Source: Gammaproteobacteria bacterium
GTDB lineage: Bacteria > Pseudomonadota > Gammaproteobacteria > Cardiobacteriales > Wohlfahrtiimonadaceae
DNA length: 15,424 nt
Assembly: GCA_003864535.1 (NCBI GenBank)
Contig: BHEQ01000017.1
Coordinates: forward strand, 1-15,424
Direction: 5' to 3'
Shown here: positions 13,710 through 15,424 of the stretch, in pieces
Numbering within the stretch: position 1 is the stretch's first letter
How the letters are laid out: each line of letters begins with the position of its first letter
Program-made: the position numbers and the translations under genes
Notes under the pieces: model-generated
What the model saw: only the letters and a program-made list of their open reading frames with translations
Database searches by the model: none
Told to the model about the DNA's origin: nothing

Positions 13710-13763
13710 GAAATGTGTTTATAACATGATTTATATTAAGCTAGTTTAGTCTTATAACAAAAA

Positions 13764-15134
13764 TCACGTGGATACATGAAATAATTCTTCTACAAACTGA
13801 ATGCTAGTTTTATCTGAAACAAATAAGATAGCGTGATCTTCAGCTTCAATAATTGAGTCATGATGATACATCAGTACTTTATTTCCACGAATTAGTGCCG
13901 CTAATACAACACCTTCAGGCCACTGGATCTCATCATGATGCCGACCAATTACCTGCGAGCTCTCAAGCGTGCCATGAGCTATAATTTCAATCGCTTCAGA
14001 ATCTCCCAAAGAGTAAACCTTTACAATATCACCCCGTCTAATATAAGCAAGCAGCGCACCTATAGTAACTTGTTGCGGTGAGAAAACTACATCAATTTGT
14101 GATTCAGATTCAACCAATTCAACATAAGATGGACGATTAATTAAGCTCATTACCCGCTTTGCGCCTAAACGTTTGGCAAGCATTGCAGATAAAATATTAG
14201 CCTGCTCATCATTTGTTACCGCGCAAAAAACATCCGTTTGCTCGATATTCTCTTCACGCAATAACTCTTCATCAGCGCAATCACCAGATAAAACAATCGC
14301 TTTGCTTAAACGGGCAGATAATTTTTGGGCATTTTGATAATTATGTTCAATAATCTTCACTCGCACATCATCTTCTAAAGCATCAGCAAGGCGCATGCCT
14401 ATATTTCCACCGCCTGCAATGACTATCTTTTTGGCTTTTTTATCCAAAGGGCGCAGCTCTGCCATCATTAGCCGTGCATGTTGGCGTGCACTTAGAAAGA
14501 AAACCTCATCATTTTCTTGTAAAATCGTATTTCCCGTGACCTCAAGTGTATCTTCGCCTCTAAAAATAGCTGCAATCCGAATATCAATTCCAGGGAGATG
14601 TTTCGGTAATTCTTTAATCTGTGAGCCAATTAAACGCCCGCCACTTTGAGCGATAGATGAGACTAATAGCGCGCGCCCACTTGCAAAGGGTAAGACTCTG
14701 GTTGCTCCAGATAATTCAATTACATTTTTTATTTGCTCAGTTACTAAACTTTCTGGTGAGATAGTTACATCAACAGCTAATTTACCCTCACTATTGCCAA
14801 ATATATCAACGTTATTTAAATAGCTACTTGAGCGTATTCTCGCAATTTTAGTTTTAATATTAAACAATAATTTACCAAGTTCACAAGCGACCATATTCGT
14901 CTCATCGCTTGAGGTTACTGCAATTAAAATATCTGTTCCTAATGCACCAGCTTGCTCCATTACATTTGGATGCGATGCATGTCCTTTAACTGTTCTAATA
15001 TCTAAACGATCTTTAAGGCTTGCAAGTACAAGTGCGTTTGAATCAACAACAGTTATATCGTTTTGTGGCTCTTTAGATAGGATTTGCGCAACAGATGAGC
15101 CAACTTGACCCGCACCTAAAATTAATATCTTCAT
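13764..15134 (-). CDS. trkA: Trk potassium uptake regulatory subunit TrkA
   Basis: A 456-residue peripheral membrane protein (E. coli TrkA has 458) that binds NAD(H) and nucleotides and gates the TrkH/TrkG potassium channel. It contains two tandem RCK units: the first Rossmann fold has GAGQVG (7-12) with the acidic D31 at the end of the second strand; the second has GGGNIG (241-246) with E263 in the equivalent place. Each is followed by a TrkA-C domain (about 140-220 and 375-455). The ribosome site is weak (GAG before TATTT). trkH, fmt and rsmB, common neighbours in gammaproteobacteria, are not in the window. It lies downstream of fur on the same strand with its own promoter. Confidence 0.96.
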   Translation of the reverse strand: MKILILGAGQVGSSVAQILSKEPQNDITVVDSNALVLASLKDRLDIRTVKGHASHPNVMEQAGALGTDILIAVTSSDETNMVACELGKLLFNIKTKIARIRSSSYLNNVDIFGNSEGKLAVDVTISPESLVTEQIKNVIELSGATRVLPFASGRALLVSSIAQSGGRLIGSQIKELPKHLPGIDIRIAAIFRGEDTLEVTGNTILQENDEVFFLSARQHARLMMAELRPLDKKAKKIVIAGGGNIGMRLADALEDDVRVKIIEHNYQNAQKLSARLSKAIVLSGDCADEELLREENIEQTDVFCAVTNDEQANILSAMLAKRLGAKRVMSLINRPSYVELVESESQIDVVFSPQQVTIGALLAYIRRGDIVKVYSLGDSEAIEIIAHGTLESSQVIGRHHDEIQWPEGVVLAALIRGNKVLMYHHDSIIEAEDHAILFVSDKTSIQFVEELFHVST

Positions 15135-15168
15135 AAATACTCTATAATTTTTATAAATCTGTTTTTTT

Positions 15169-15220
15169 GTAGATTAATTTTTTATAAATTAATCTACTTT
15201 ATTAAGTCAATATACTTAAT
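15169..15220 (-). promoter_or_regulatory. trkA promoter overlapped by two palindromes
   Basis: On the minus strand, TTGACT (15205-15210), an 18-nt spacer and TATAAA (15181-15186) form a good sigma-70 promoter, each hexamer matching 5 of 6 consensus bases. A perfect 12-bp inverted repeat, GTAGATTAATTT (15169-15180) with AAATTAATCTAC (15186-15197), surrounds the -10. A second, ATTAAGT-CAATAT-ACTTAAT (15201-15220), covers the -35. The first has no T tract in the minus-strand RNA, so it is not an intrinsic terminator for fur; operator sites are more likely. Confidence 0.65.
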
Positions 15221-15236
15221 GATAACTTAATAATGA

Positions 15237-15424
15237 TTAGGTGCGAATTTTACATTTTCCACAAAATCCATATAAAGTCATTTTATATTCTGTTAATTCA
15301 TAATCCATATTTTTGCGATAATCAACTGCTCTTCTTTAATAGATTCATTGAGATACTCATCAATACGCCCACATTTTATACAAATAATATGATCGTGATT
15401 ATCTCCTTGATTAATCTCATATAC
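15237..15424 (-). pseudogene. fur: Fur family regulator, 3' part, with a one-base frameshift
   Basis: The gene runs off the right edge. From the edge the minus-strand frame reads VYEINQGDNHDHIICIKCGR and continues IDEYLNESIKEEQLIIAK, aligning without gaps with the C-terminal half of Fur, including the first CxxC zinc pair (ICIKCG) and the HDH metal ligands. In the current sequence this frame then gives IWIMN and stops at 15293-15295. Shifting one base after IIAK restores the family sequence: MDYELTEYKMTLYGFCGKC, ending at a stop at 15237-15239 and containing the second CxxC. One extra A in the five-A run (T at 15310-15314 on the plus strand) would repair it and give the E. coli spacing exactly. 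It is therefore a sequencing error, a real inactivating or truncating mutation, or, less likely, slippage. Zur or PerR cannot be fully excluded. Confidence 0.8.

Noticed and set aside
15169..15200. Hairpin between fur and trkA as a fur terminator
   Set aside because: On the minus strand the stem is followed by A residues, not T, so it cannot be an intrinsic terminator for fur.

Overview
The window looks like chromosomal core sequence from a low-GC gammaproteobacterium. The case rests on several genes together: a 555-residue EttA with the same catalytic numbering as Escherichia coli, RsmJ, a YccA-type Bax inhibitor-1 protein, an RpoS-type sigma factor, TrkA, Fur and a Pseudomonas-like RIO kinase. 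I cannot name the genus. Most genes are housekeeping genes. No prophage, CRISPR array or full-length transposase gene is visible.

Layout. On the minus strand, in transcription order: LTA-synthase-like phosphoglycerol transferase (4184-6013), grpE (3270-3974), ettA (1419-3086), azlD (916-1248) and the RIO kinase (21-884). A divergent intergenic region (6014-6193) separates this block from the plus-strand pair of an NdvB-like GH17+GT2 glucan synthase (6194-8821) and rsmJ (8839-9615). Next come a bidirectional terminator, a minus-strand tRNA-Ser(UGA) with its own promoter, and plus-strand yccA (9989-10663). A second bidirectional terminator then separates yccA from minus-strand argH (10765-12165), rpoS (12534-13640) and trkA (13764-15134). 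The right edge holds the 3' end of a fur gene that carries a one-base frameshift.

The most unusual structure is a pair of about 120-bp palindromic elements bracketing ettA in opposite orientation (1303-1418 and 3125-3246). Each has imperfect terminal inverted repeats, a conserved hairpin core and its own 4-bp direct repeat (TTAA or TTAT), as expected of a miniature inverted-repeat transposable element. A 25-bp remnant of fused ends (1274-1298) and a degenerate half copy (about 4118-4157) lie nearby. The upstream copy also adds 31 spurious codons to ettA if the longest reading frame is taken.

Functional links. The divergent glucan synthase and phosphoglycerol transferase probably make and decorate periplasmic glucans. 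grpE has a textbook sigma-32 promoter. rpoS and grpE each carry an in-frame tandem repeat in an acidic N-terminal tail. The promoters of tRNA-Ser and trkA overlap inverted repeats, and the predicted argH -10 lies beside one, so all three could be operators.
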